Shown: in pieces, positions 29,866-40,139 of the stretch
Position numbering within the stretch: the first letter of the stretch is position 1
Layout: each line of letters begins with the position of its first letter
Source: Melieria omissa
Lineage: Eukaryota; Arthropoda; Insecta; Diptera; Ulidiidae
Assembly: GCA_963971225.1 (NCBI GenBank)
Contig: OZ020269.1
Coordinates: 44,041,264-44,105,263 of the forward strand
DNA: 64,000 nucleotides
Reading direction: 5' to 3'
The notes under the pieces: model-generated
Database searches by the model: none
Seen by the model: the letters and a program-made list of their open reading frames with translations, nothing else
What the model was told of the DNA's origin: nothing
Made by a program: the position numbers and the translations under genes

Positions 29866-30468
29866 TGTCAGTATGTATCAGTGCTTCTTTTGTGTGTCTA
29901 ATTGTTTTATTCTTGCCGCAATTGTTGACGAACTCTTTTACCATTTGTCTCATGTTCTTCCATGTGTATCGTTGTTTTAATTTTAGAATGGTTTTTCGAA
30001 TTCCTAAATGTCCGGCGGTGCTGGCGTTATGATATTCATCAATTAGTTTGTATTGTTGTAATTTGCTTTGAACATTTTATAAGTATATATAAGTATATAT
30101 ATAAGTATTTTTGTAGGCGAGCATTTATCTTTATTTATTTCGTTATATCTTTCCTTAAATGCATTCATTGTGATATTTTCAAACTTAAAATTTTCTCTGC
30201 AAAGGGCTAGCTCCTTTATCTGCAGTTTCTTTAGTGAACTATGTAGTTTCTCCAACATTGGATCTAGTTCCAAAGGGTCATCGCTACAAGTCACGTGCAC
30301 TTCATAATTATCAATATATATCTCTATATGCTCTTCTTTTATTTCAAAATTTAATCATCTCATGTTCTTCACGTCATTCATAGAGGTACATTCCCATATG
30401 CAGAGTTGCGCAGGCTCTTGAGATATGTCCTTCCTATTGTCGCGTGTCTTGGTACCATAATTAATATT
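29866..30468 (-). pseudogene. 412-like integrase N-terminus and tether, decayed
   Basis: Between the integrase core and RNase H, minus-strand text includes KLIDEYHNASTAGHLGIRK, then NMRQMVKEFVNNCGKNKTIR, the zinc-binding HHCC region; one of the usual cysteines appears altered. 30300-30043 gives DPMLEKLHSSLKKLQIKELA, the linker after RNase H. Frame changes lie near 30340, 30065 and 29940. A tandem ATAAGTATAT stretch (30074-30106) breaks the frame. Confidence 0.6.
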
Positions 30469-31152
30469 TTAATTTTCTTCATTGTGCATGCTATTTTCTT
30501 TTGCTTTTGCTGTTGCTGCCTTGCTCCTTGTAATTGCCAGTATTTCCTTTTGTTTGGCGTCGTTTATGTCATTTTCCTGTGTTGGGATCATTGCCTTTAG
30601 TGTGTCGCTGTTAATTTTCATGCGTGATAAGGCATCTGCATTTGTGTTGATTTTTCCTTGTTTGTATATGATTTCAAAGTCGTAATCAGATAAGTCTAGT
30701 CTGATTCTTGTCATTTTCGATGATGGATTTTTGTGGGAAAATAGTGAAACTAGTGGTCTATGGTCAGATACTACAATGAATTTTCTACCGTAGAGGTATG
30801 ATCTGAAATAATTTATTCCCCAGTGTATTGCTAAGAGTTCTTTTTCTATTATTGGTTTATTTATATCGTGTTTCTGTAGTGACTTGCTTGCATAAGAGAT
30901 TGGTGAGTCATGTCCTATTTCACCTTGTAGTACTGCTCCCAGTGCGAAGTCTGAGGCGTCTGTGGTTAGTATGAAGGGTTTGTTAAAATCTGGATATTGT
31001 AGTACAGGTGGATTGACTAATTTTTCTTTTAAATTTAAAGCTCTTTCGCACTCGTCTGACCAAATGAAAGGTGTCCCTTTCTTGAGTAGAGAGTTTAAAC
31101 ATTTAACGATATTTGCAAACTCGGGTATGAAACGAAGGCAATGAATCTTCAT
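30469..31152 (-). pseudogene. 412-like RNase H
   Basis: The 227-residue frame carries the RT connection end (KIHCLRFIPEFANIVKCLNS, ERALNLKEKLV) and the RNase H: PFILTTDASDFALGAVLQG (D), KPIIEKELLAIHWGINYF (E), FIVVSDHRPLVSLF (D) and INTNADALSR (last D). It joins the RT frame out of phase at about 31150. RNase H degrades template RNA during cDNA synthesis in particles. Confidence 0.88.
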
Positions 31153-31845
31153 ATGTCATCTGCGTTTTTTGGCGTGGGGTATTTCATAACTGCTTCGCAT
31201 TTGGTTGGATCTGTCTTAACGCCTTTGTCGGTGATTAAATGGCCTAAATAAATAACTTCTGGTCTAAGAAAGTGGCATTTACTTGCGTTTAGCTTCAGGT
31301 TGTATTGTTGTAGTCGGTCAAATACTTTGATTAAGTTTGCGTTGTGTTGCTTCAGTGAGCATCCAAACACAATAATGTCATCAACGTATAAGAATGCTTC
31401 TGAGCTTAATCCGCTGAGAGCTATTGTTAACATTCTTTGGAAACTATTGGAGGATATTTTAAGTCCAAAAGGGAGTCTTTTAAATTGATAGTGGCTATCT
31501 TGAGTTGAAAATGCTATGGGTGGTCTTGAACTTGGTGCTAAAGGGATTTGGTGAAAAGAACTGGTCATGTCCAAAGTTGAAAAGTTTTTTGCTCTTCCTA
31601 GGACGTCTAGAACGTCTTCTAGTCGTGTGAGTGGAAATTTGTCGTTAATTATTTTGTCATTGAGTTTTCTGTAGTCCACAACTAGTCGCCATTTCTTTGT
31701 GTTATCGTCACTCTTTTTCGGTACTAGTAGCAAAGGTGCATTATAGGGGCTTGTTGAAGGTTCTATTATGTCGCTGTCTATTAGTTTCTGTATCTGTTGT
31801 TTTATCTCTTCTTGTTGTGTTTGTGGTAGCCTGTAATTCCTGATA
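31149..31845 (-). pseudogene. 412-like reverse transcriptase
   Basis: After the mariner, the minus-strand frame carries RNYRLPQTQQEEIKQQIQKL, then PLLLVPKKSDDNTKKWRLVV, DYRKLNDKIINDKFPLTR, FSTLDMTSSFHQIPLA, QFKRLPFGLKISSNSFQRML and the active site EAFLYVDDIIVFG. It ends in the connection region at about 31149. All main RT motifs are visible. Removing the mariner and one TA joins LEITTPIY to IRNYRL, which restores the frame. Confidence 0.9.
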
Positions 31846-31847
31846 TA

Positions 31848-32466
31848 TAGGGTGTTTTTTATAGAGGTTTGTTTTTCGAATAGAGATAAAACTGGTATTT
31901 TGTGGTCAAATCTGGCAACTCTAATGTCATTTATGTTCAGTTTGGTTTGCCATTTCATCATAAACAGGTTGACAAAAGAACAACTCTTGCAAATCGTGCA
32001 AATTTATTTCGAAAATAATGGTTCAGTTCGCGAAGTTTACCGCAAGCTCCGTCCATTTTATGGTCGACATAATCGTCCATCAGAGCAAAATCGGTCCATC
32101 CATCGGTTAACCATGGGTCGTTTTCGCACTACGTTTACTCTATGTGATAATACGCATCCGCAGAGACGTCGAACAGTGCGCACCGAAGAAACAATTGCCG
32201 CTGTAGAGCAAAATGTTGAAGAGGACCCGAATGAATCGATTCGCCACCGTGCACAGCAATTGGAGCTTTGTCCATCAACTTTAAAAATTGGACCTGTAGA
32301 ATTGGCTTTATTCGAGCCAGCCGCGGCGGCCACATGCCCGAAATCATATTTAAACATTAATGGCATAAAATTATCCTTCCAACAAAGCCAAATTGATGGA
32401 CATTAAAACGATTTTCTTGTGTTTTATTTCAATTCGAAGTTCTATACCTCTAAAAAAAACACCCTA
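31848..32466 (+). mobile_element. Deleted mariner, copy 2
   Basis: The 619-bp element has TAGGGTGTTTTTTATAGAGG at the left and CCTCTAAAAAAAACACCCTA at the right, with TA at 31846-31847 and 32467-32468. It differs from the copy at 20928-21546 by only about ten bases and shares the same internal deletion. The ORF starting MFFIEVCF contains the same N-terminal transposase part, but the usual start codon is ATA here. Confidence 0.92.
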
Positions 32467-32468
32467 TA

Positions 32469-33145
32469 GATTGGTGTTGTAATCTCTAGGGTTAGGTGCT
32501 GTTCATAAAAATTGTTTGTAGTGAATTCTTCTCCTTCCAAATGAAATATTGATTGGTACTGTCTAAAAATGTTTATTAGTTCTTGTTTAATTTGTGGGTC
32601 AAAAGTATCTAGCTTTAGCGTGGCTATGAGTTTTTTAAATCTGTTATTGTTTGTGCATTCATTTTTGTGTTGTGTTCTTAATATTGTGTAATTTGACAGT
32701 TTTTCTAATTGTGGTTCTATGTCTTTTATTGTGACTGTTTTGTTGTGTGGGGTTTTTGATGAAATGGGGAATACGTGTTCAATTTCGTTTATAATAATTG
32801 TTAGAGCGAGGGTTTCGTAATCTATTTTACACATGTACATGTATTTGAGTAGAAAATCTCTTCCTAAAATTCCATCTGTGATAATTGGAAAATCGTCGTT
32901 GACCATTTGAAAAGTAGTTCGGTTTTTGCGTCTCTTAGGGGAAATGTCAATTTAAATGTTCCTAGTGAGTTGATTTCTGCAGATGATATTCCTGTTAATT
33001 TGCATTTTTTTTGTATTAATGTCGAAACTGTCGTCGTTGTTTACTTTGCAAATTGATACGTCTGCTCCGGTGTCAATGAGAAATGTCATGGGTTTACAGA
33101 ATTGACTGCATTTGAATGTGACATAATTAGTTAAGTTGTCTCTTA
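32469..33145 (-). pseudogene. 412-like protease and pol N-terminus
   Basis: The minus strand near 33095-33050 reads MTFLIDTGADVSICKVNND, the aspartic protease active site (D-T-G). After a frame change, 32906-32469 gives FPIITDGILGRDFLLKYMYM (the flap/second loop region, ILGRDF) and a pol linker ending LTLEITTPIY. The protease would process gag and pol in the particle. At least one frame break lies between 32907 and 33000. Confidence 0.8.
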
Positions 33146-34268
33146 TTAAATATATTCGTTTATTGTTTGTTCTTCCTCGCCCGGAGGAGTCGAATTCTGT
33201 TCCTCCGGGTCGCCCTCGTTTCCCTGTATGTAATTTATTCGAGTTGGGCGACCTTGTTGGTTATTATTATTATTGTTTTGGTAAGCATTTCGATTGCTGT
33301 TGGTATATGACCGTGAGTTGTTTCTGTTGTTGTTTTGGTAGTATTGGTTTCTATCGTTCTGGTTTTGGTTTCGGTTCGGTTGGTAGTTATTTGAGTTGTT
33401 CACATACCCGTTCCGCTGCTGGTTGTTGGCATTACGAAAATTGTTTTGGTTTACGTTTCTGTTTTGGTAATTGTTTCTGTTGGAATTATTCTGACTTCTA
33501 TAGTTGTTGGAGTTGTTTGAGTTCCTGTAGTTTTGCTGATTATTTCTGTTGTTGCCGTTGTAGTTGCTGTTTCTGTTGATAAACATCACTCTTGCCTGTG
33601 TTTGTTTATAGTCTTTTTCTATTTCTAAAGCCAATTCGACCGCTTGATTAAATGTTGTTGGCATTGCTGCGAAAATGGTTTGTTTATATTCGTCGTTCAG
33701 TCCATTTTTGAACACTGTGAGGCTATATTGCTCGTTTATTTTCGTGATAATGTTTCGTTCGATCGTGGTTAGTTCGGAACCAGCTTGAGCTATTTGTAAT
33801 TTGTTTACCTCCGCTATTAGGTTGAGTATCTTGTTCTTGTACGTAGTTATGTCGAGATTTCTCTGGACGAAGTATGACAGTTGACTCTGGAGCTGTGGAA
33901 TAGTGTTTGTGCTCTTGTATCGTTCATTTAGTAGTGTAGTCAGTTCTTCAAACGTTTTTGGTATACTATGGCCGATTGCCGTTCTGGTTGTAAGGCTCAA
34001 CTTGGCATAGAATACGAATTCCAGTAATTCGGTTTTGCCAGTAGCGTCCAATTTTCTGTATATTAATTCCGTTATTTTTGTAAAAGTGTCTAAGTCTCTG
34101 TAGTTACCCGTAAAATTCGGAATGGCTTTCATCGCCGTTTCTATATTGAAAGAAGATATGTTTGTTGTTTTGAGTCTCTCTTCCGAATCGTTATTAATTA
34201 GTCTCAGTTTTAGGGTTTTGTCAATATCGCCGTAGGTCTTGTTAAAGGCAATTTTTATGCCTATTGTA
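33146..34268 (-). pseudogene. 412-like gag, capsid and Asn-rich tail
   Basis: The frame carries a capsid-like region (SFNIETAMKAIPNFTGNYRD, FEELTTLLNERYKSTNTI, ERNIITKINEQYSL, MPTTFNQAVELALEIEKDY). About 120 residues dominated by Asn, Gln, Arg, Ser and Tyr follow, from about 33590 downward. No CCHC zinc knuckle is seen; the NRN-rich tail may bind RNA instead. The mariner at 34269-35007 separates this from the gag start at 35170. The cysteine- and tyrosine-rich plus-strand ORF here is only its antisense. Confidence 0.85.
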
Positions 34269-35007
34269 CCAGGTATGCGCCTATGAAACCGGCAACGACA
34301 TCTAGCGGTAAATAGCCGAATATTTATAAACTTCGGAACCGTACCAAATGTCATGTTTACTTCTTCTGTCATATGTCAACAATATTCAGTTCACAATTTG
34401 TCAAGTTTCATCCAACAACGCATTGTTTGACGCTCCGGAAAATGTCGGATTACGTGCCTACAAATTACGATTTGCGGACACAGTTAATTTTGTGTTACCA
34501 TTTGAAGAAAAAAACCTTCTAAAACCTGGTGAAACGGTTAACGGTGAACGTTACCAACAACAATTGGCCGATTTGAACCGTGCTATACGCCAAAAACGCC
34601 CAGAATATGAAGCCAGGCAACACAAAGTGATTTTCCTCGATGACAACGCACCACCAAACCGCACTAGAGCCACCAAAGAATTGGTTGCATCGTACAACTG
34701 GGAAGCTCTTGCTCATGCGGCTTACTCACCAGACTTGGCGCCATCGGATTATCACATGTTCGCATCGATGGGCCACGCATTAACGGAACGGCGCTTCATT
34801 TCTCACGCAGAAGCCAAAAAATGGATCGATGATTGGTTTCAGGCAAAAGACGAAACATTTTTTTGGCGAGGCATCCATAAATTGCCTGAGAGATGGGAAA
34901 AATGTGTAGCTAGCGATGGCCATTACTCTGAAGAATAAAATTGTAATCATTTCCTCACAATAAACGTGTTTTTTCAAAAATAACGCATTTCATAGGCGCA
35001 TACCTGG
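34269..35007 (+). mobile_element. Deleted mariner with ORF for the catalytic C-terminus
   Basis: The inverted repeats start CCAGGTATGCGCCTATGAAA at both ends, perfect over 20 bp, with TA at 34267-34268 and 35008-35009. The 739-bp element lies in the gag of the 412-like element. It encodes only the C-terminal half of the transposase. Confidence 0.92.
34348..34938 (+). pseudogene. Mariner transposase C-terminal half
   Basis: After about 50 residues of non-homologous sequence, the ORF continues LLKPGETVNGERYQQQLADL, then KVIFLDDNAPPNRTRATKEL with the second catalytic D, and AYSPDLAPSDYHMFASMGHA with the third D of a D-D-D mariner. It ends GIHKLPERWEKCVASDGHY, a normal mariner C-terminus. The DNA-binding domain and first aspartate are missing, so it cannot transpose itself. 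The family differs from copies 1 and 2. Confidence 0.9.
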
Positions 35008-35009
35008 TA

Positions 35010-35170
35010 TAGTCGTTTTCTGTTAGTTCTGTTAATTGTTTTTCAAACTGTGCTTTCAATTCGGCAACAGTTTGCTGTTTCTTTTCTAACGTTTCTCTCG
35101 TGGACCGGCGGTTTGGTGTCTTTCGTAAGTTTGTTTGTATTTTTGTTAGCTTGTCGAGGATGTCCTCCAT
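35010..35170 (-). pseudogene. 412-like gag N-terminus
   Basis: The gag ORF starts ATG at 35170 (MEDILDKLTKIQTNLRKTPN), with a coiled-coil-like TLEKKQQTVAELKAQFEKQL, before the mariner. The start codon is one base after the stop of the small ORF at 35172-35396. Across the mariner the frame does not rejoin perfectly, so an extra one-base change is likely. Confidence 0.75.
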
Positions 35171-35171
35171 A

Positions 35172-35396
35172 CTAATAACGAATGTTTAGCATGTCGAACA
35201 TGCGATAGCACTCTTCCTCACGTGTAGTGTTGTTTCGAACGTCCTCTATGGTCGGTTTTCTGGGCATGCCAATTAGTTGCCAGTGTTTTACTAAACATTT
35301 TAGTTTTGTCTGTTCGTCTATTTCCTCAATTTCTAACACTGTTTTTTCTGTCGTCGAAATTCTTCCGTACTTGTGTTGTCTCTTTCTCCTGTCCAT
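35172..35396 (-). CDS. Small ORF upstream of gag (74 aa)
   Basis: This ORF encodes MDRRKRQHKYGRISTTEKTV, then an acidic middle (LEIEEIDEQTKLKCL) and GMPRKPTIEDVRNNTTREEE. It ends at a TAG one base before the gag ATG, so translation of gag by termination-reinitiation is possible (inference). Small ORFs before gag are known from 412/mdg1-group elements, with no firm function. I recognise no domain. It is intact. Confidence 0.6.
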   Translation of the reverse strand: MDRRKRQHKYGRISTTEKTVLEIEEIDEQTKLKCLVKHWQLIGMPRKPTIEDVRNNTTREEECYRMFDMLNIRY

Positions 35397-35483
35397 ATTA
35401 TCTAATTTGTTTTTGTTTCGGTCTTGATTTATTTGTTGTAATTATACATAAATTTTGGTTGTTTGTTTTTGTTTATTTTTCCT

Positions 35484-35678
35484 TTATACTTGTGTTACAT
35501 GTGTACTCCTAGTATGTTTTCTTATATAGTTCTTATAATAAGCATTAATTTGTATGAACACTAGTATTATTACTGCAATACTTAAAACATATGTCAAATT
35601 CCTATTTTCCACTGCTGCTGTTGCCTGTGCCGTGCTTGCGGCGTTATTGTTGTCTTCTTTGGTCTGCTTTGAGCCCAT
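35484..35678 (-). CDS. Small membrane-protein ORF upstream of gag (64 aa)
   Basis: The ORF starts MGSKQTKEDNNNAASTAQAT. The Met-Gly-Ser/Ser-Lys start resembles an N-myristoylation signal. A single hydrophobic stretch follows (LTYVLSIAVIILVFIQINAY, about residues 28-47), then a basic tail (KNYIRKHTR). Similar short membrane ORFs occur in related insect Ty3 elements. Its job is unknown; membrane targeting of particles is one possibility. It lies between two other small ORFs in the 5' leader. Confidence 0.65.
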   Translation of the reverse strand: MGSKQTKEDNNNAASTAQATAAVENRNLTYVLSIAVIILVFIQINAYYKNYIRKHTRSTHVTQV

Positions 35679-35752
35679 TAGTGTATGGTTTTTATTTTGG
35701 TGATTAACCTATGTTTTAAATTTCGGTCGGTTGTAATTGGTAGCAATTTGTA

Positions 35753-36031
35753 TCAAATCGCCTTTTCTTTCCTCGCTGCAACCTTTCTTCCGGCTCTGGG
35801 ACGTCTTTGTTTTGGTGCTGGTGTTGTCTCCGCTGCTTTGGGCTTGCTTCTGCTGGTTCTTGCTTTATATTCCTCGATGCTGATGGCCCTTGGCCCGCCT
35901 GACTTTGGCGTTGGCGTGTATTTGGGTGGTTCCGTAGTTGTTGGTGCGACGCTCTCAGGTATGTATTCGTTTTGTTCTGCGACACGGACCCACTTCTCGA
36001 AGACTGCGTTGATTTCCTCCTGAGTTTTCAT
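35753..36031 (-). CDS. Small basic ORF upstream of gag (92 aa)
   Basis: The ORF starts MKTQEEINAVFEKWVRVAEQ, has a Pro/Thr-rich middle (TTTEPPKYTPTPKSG) and ends in a strongly basic tail (KQRRPRAGRKVAARKEKA). The tail suggests nucleic-acid binding, but I recognise no family. It is the first ORF after the primer site, about 140 bp downstream of the 5' LTR. Confidence 0.55.
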   Translation of the reverse strand: MKTQEEINAVFEKWVRVAEQNEYIPESVAPTTTEPPKYTPTPKSGGPRAISIEEYKARTSRSKPKAAETTPAPKQRRPRAGRKVAARKEKAI

Positions 36032-36160
36032 TCCACGATGTTGGAGTTTGTCTTTTGATTTTCAGAGATGGATATAGTGTTTTGGTTGGCAGGATTGTGG
36101 AATCGGCAGTTCTATTGTGGGTTGTTTATTTATTGGTGTTGTTTCAGAAGGTGTGGTCGT

Positions 36161-36174
36161 TGGCAGGATCGCCA
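36161..36174 (-). promoter_or_regulatory. Primer-binding site, tRNA-Arg-like
   Basis: On the minus strand TGGCGATCCTGCCA directly follows the 5' LTR. It fits the 3' end of an arginine tRNA, the primer type used by 412/mdg1-group elements. Confidence 0.7.
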
Positions 36175-36781
36175 TGTGGTGGAAAGATGGAAGTTGTGTA
36201 GCTAAGCATGTGTATGGCTATAGCCAGTGTCGCTAACTTGTCAAACGTCAGTGGTACGGGTGACCTATGTGAAACGGCGGGTCGCGCTAATTCTGGTATG
36301 GCTAAGGAGCCTATGTTTTGCGAGCTAAAATCGAAGGAGAAACGCACAGGTTGTCTCTTGTCAAGAAGCTAACATTGTTTTCCAAAATTTGTCTCGTATA
36401 TACTAAATTCACAAACTGTTATACTGAGAGGCAATTCCAGTGCTCCTCCCTCTATTTCTAGTTCTTTCTCACAGTACCAATCACAGCGCGGGTCAGATCC
36501 GACGACGCGGCACTTTCCCAAAGTGGGCCAGCGCTCTGCGTTGACCTGCGGTAGGTCGGGTCGAGTTGCATGCGCGATCGGTGCAAGTGCCCACATGTGT
36601 TGTGACATGTGTCGCTTGTGCAAGTGCAGGCCACTTGAGTGACGCCGGCGTTCTTGTGCATGCGACATTTGACAATTGCAATGTAAACAAAGCGGCACGT
36701 GCACAGTGCGATGCACGTCGGTCTTGCTGGTTAGCTTGTGCGCTACTGTGTTCGCATTAGTGGTCACGCGGTACCACTACA
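36175..36781 (-). repeat. 412-like 5' LTR
   Basis: This 607-bp LTR has the same ends as 28302-28887 and contains an extra 21 bp (GGGCCAGCGCTCTGCG region near 36523-36545). The right target duplication CATT is at 36782-36785. Confidence 0.92.
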
Positions 36782-37150
36782 CATTCCTGAAAAGTCAATT
36801 TAAAATATCATACACTGGTACTCCGCCACTGTGCATTTGTCGTGTACATTTCCCCTGTACACATACAAAATAGCGCAGTGCAGTAAGCAATCCCACTACT
36901 GCACAAATTTTGCGCTTTTTGTTTATTTTTTTTTTTTATTTATTTATTTAATTATAAAACATCGGCATTTAAGAATTTCATCTTTTGCATGCCACAAGTT
37001 GATACTTATTAATTAACAATTGATGAGCTCAACAAATAACAATTGATTAATAACAATTCATTATTAACAATATATTAGTGGAATCTTAATATTTAAAAGA
37101 GAAGAAAGACAAGGAAAATAAAAGAGTGCAAAAAGTAGAGAAGGACAGAG

Positions 37151-38560
37151 TTAAGAAAAGTGTTTGAAAATAGAATGCTTAAAGTGGCGTCTATTGGCAA
37201 TTGATTTAATATGTATGGGCAACGAATTCCATAATCGAATAGTGCTAACAAAGAATAGTCGACTGGAGTTGGGGAAGTTGTGGGCTGGAGGTAGTAAATT
37301 CATATGGCGGTGACACTTAGAAAACTTAAGTTTTTCATACAAATACTGGGCCCTTTTGGAATGGATAATTTTATGCAGAAAGATGCAATTTCGTGCTTCC
37401 AAGTAGTTCTGTAAGCTGCAGCCCAGTATTTTGTTGCAGTAGATGGAAATGTGGTCAAACTTTTTGACAGAGTACACATATCGAGCTGTTTTATTGAAAG
37501 CAACTTGTAGCTTATGCATGGATCTGGAGTCCAATTTGCAATACACAGCCTCCGAGTATGTTATGATAGGCAACAACAACTGAATCACTAACTTCCGCTT
37601 GGTTTCGACTGGTACAAACCCCGAGGTCCGCCTCAGATTACGTAGTCCATAATAGATTTTCGACACAACGGAATTAATGTGGTCCACGCAAGACAGTAAC
37701 GAGTTGATTTGATACCCAAGATTGACAACTTTACTAACGAATTTTAGTTCTACGGCATCTGAACAGTGGGAAACAGTTCTCGATATGGGTAGGACAAATG
37801 ATTGCAAGGGGTTTAAAAATAGCTGGTTTTCCCGAGCCCACTCACCTATAGCTCCTAAGTCTTCGTTAACTCTTGCACATAAATCCTCTACCATCCCAAT
37901 TGGTCTCGACAAGTACAATTGTAGGTCATCAGCATACGCATGCATGGTAACATGACTGCAGCTGCTAAAGATATCATTAATAAACATTGTAAACAGCAGA
38001 GGACCCAGGACAGAACCCTGTGGCACCCCGCTGGCAATACCTTTAAATTCAGAGAAAGTATCACCAACCTTCACTCTTTGCGATCTTCCAACCAGTAAGT
38101 TAGTAGTAGTTAGTAGCAGTTAGTAAGTTAACCGCAGAGTCAGAAAAATTAAAATAACATTCAAGTTTGTGACAGAGCACTGCATGATTAACTGTATCAA
38201 ACGCTTTTGAGAAGTCTAACAGGCAGAGTAGAGACAAGTGTCCCATATCATAAGGCCCTCTAAGATCATCTAAGATTTTAACCACAGCAGTAGAACAGCT
38301 ATGCCCTGGCCGAAATCCTGATTGTAAAGAAGACATAAGGCTAAACTTGTTCAAATACGTGGTGATCTGCTCAGCCATGAGTGACTCACATACTTTGGAA
38401 ATCGAGCACAGAATACTAATGGGGCGAAAATCACCAGGTTCACGAGCTACTGATTTTTTTGCTATTGGACTAATTGTTGCTACTTTCCACACTTCAGGGA
38501 ATCTGGAAGTAGTGAAACAGTGATTGATGATGTGAGTTAGAGGACCTAACACAGCGGGTA
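37151..38560 (-). pseudogene. LINE K reverse transcriptase
   Basis: 38552-38100 encodes WKVATISPIAKKSVAREPGD, then FRPISILCSISKVCESLMAE, SGFRPGHSCSTAVVKI and LCLLDFSKAFDTVNHAVL. 38074-37151 continues with IASGVPQGSVLGPLLFTMFI, the active site MHAYADDLQLYLS and the thumb/C-terminal part to FKHSIFKHFS. The two are out of phase where a TTAGTA-type microsatellite (38096-38125) has expanded. Further upstream the RT N-terminus is decayed (38560-38785). Confidence 0.85.
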
Positions 38561-38785
38561 ATATGATTTGATAAACTTTATAGCTATTCGATCATCTCCA
38601 ATGGCGTTCGACTTGATTTTCATTATGCAACGAGCAACATCCATTTCACTAACCGCGTCAAATTGAAATTTAATTTTAGGGACTCGCGTACGCTGAGATA
38701 CGGATACAAAAGGCGCGCTAGAAACAGAATTGGAAATGAAATGATCATTAAGAATATTGGGGTCAATCCGGCATGCCTCAGTCTC

Positions 38786-40038
38786 TCAGTCTCTGCCTAT
38801 TTGCCTCAAATTATTCCATAGCAGTTTCGGTGGAAGTGATGGGCTAAGTTTCGACTCGAAGAATTTTTTTTTAGATATGCTGACAGCAGAAGTAGCACCA
38901 TTCCTGGCCTTCCTATACATTTCCCAGTTAAACGCAGTAGGATTTCGTTTCCATTTGCTGTATGCCTTATGTCGCTTCTTTAGTGCCAAGAGCACGCAAT
39001 GTGTGAACCAGGGGCACGTATGAGCTGCGCCAGGACCACGTTTTGTACGAAGCGGAACATGTAGTTCAAACAAGTTATTGACCTCATTAATGAAAAAATT
39101 CAGCTTATCATCAACAGTACGCAGAAACCAACAGTCCAACCAATTTATACAAGACAAGTCATTGAACAGCGAAACACAATCAGTTGATTTGTAGTCCCGA
39201 AAGAAGTACAATGTATTAGAGGTTTCAGGGGTAAGGCTAATATTCAAAGTGCAGAAAATCAGATCATGATGGGATAGGAAGGAAATTTGATCAAACAGCA
39301 GCACAAGCGAAACATCCGAGACAACGAACAAGTCGAGCAGACTAGGACTAGAGTTGTGAGAGAACCTGGTTGGAGATGTAGTATTTACCACAGAAAGACC
39401 CACCTCGGTTAAGCAATCAAGGAATTTGATAGCAGCAGTGTCCTTGCTTAATAGATTAATATTGAAGTCTCCACACAAGACAAAATGATCATATTCAGTA
39501 ACACAGGTCGATATAGCATCAACAAATTAATCTAAATTGCAACCATGATTAGGGTTGTATGCGCACGATAGAAAAACTTTAGTTTGGTGGTCACTGATTT
39601 CAACAGATAGGAACTCCACCTCCGAGCCACAGGACTTCCCCAGAGGCTTAACATTGAGATGAGATTTACAATATATTGCCACCCCTCCGCCTCTTTTACC
39701 AGATCTGTCATTGCGATAAAGTTTGTAATTTACTATATTTAGAGACCATACTATACCACTACTACTATACTACTACTACTATACTATACTACTTACTATA
39801 TTTCTTGAAACCAAGTTTCCGTGACACAGATTATATCGACAGAAGAGTCAGCAAAAGTGAACTTGGCGCAGTCAAGCTTGAAATCGTTGAGACTTCTGGC
39901 ATTGAAATGTACGATTTTTAGTCCAGAGTGTTGTCTACTAAGAACATCAATCATAATTTTGTAATTCTCGTTAGCATTAGAATTGAATTTATTCGCAGTC
40001 ACCATAAGAAAGCTGAGTGGTGGCCAAGCAGTAAGCAT
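38786..40038 (-). pseudogene. LINE K endonuclease
   Basis: The frame at 40038 gives SGLKIVHFNARSLNDF (the N motif) and VDIICVTETWFQ (the catalytic E), then breaks at a TAGTAGTA microsatellite (39755-39795). Later text includes YRNDRSGKRGGGVAIYC and, in 39478-38786, MCGDFNINLLSKD (D-x-N) and FLSHHDLIFCTLN (the H-D motif). It is the target-nicking domain of ORF2. Multiple breaks make it non-functional. Confidence 0.8.
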
Positions 40039-40139
40039 TAAGGAAAGAAATATAGATAGAAGAAGATAGTGAAAAAAAGAATAGTAAAATAAAAAGTAGC
40101 AAGATAATAGATAGTAAGATAGTAAAATAGTAGATTAGT

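Larger units (their letters stand above)
28302..36781 (-). mobile_element. 412/mdg1-like Ty3 retrotransposon with two mariner insertions
   Basis: The LTRs lie at 28302-28887 and 36175-36781, TG...CA, with the 4-bp duplication CATT (28298-28301 and 36782-36785). On the minus strand the order is 5' LTR, tRNA-Arg-like primer site, three small ORFs, gag, protease, RT, RNase H, integrase, 3' LTR. Small ORFs upstream of gag and an RT of the LYIRNYRLPQTQ type are known in the 412/mdg1 group of insect Ty3 elements. Two mariners (31848-32466 and 34269-35007) sit inside. The LTRs differ by a 21-bp indel and around a dozen changes, and pol has several breaks, so the copy is dead. Confidence 0.9.

Noticed and set aside
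33136..33579. Cys/Tyr/Phe-rich plus-strand ORF of 147 residues
   Set aside because: It is the antisense of the Asn-rich gag tail (AAC/AAT read backwards), not a cysteine-rich peptide gene.
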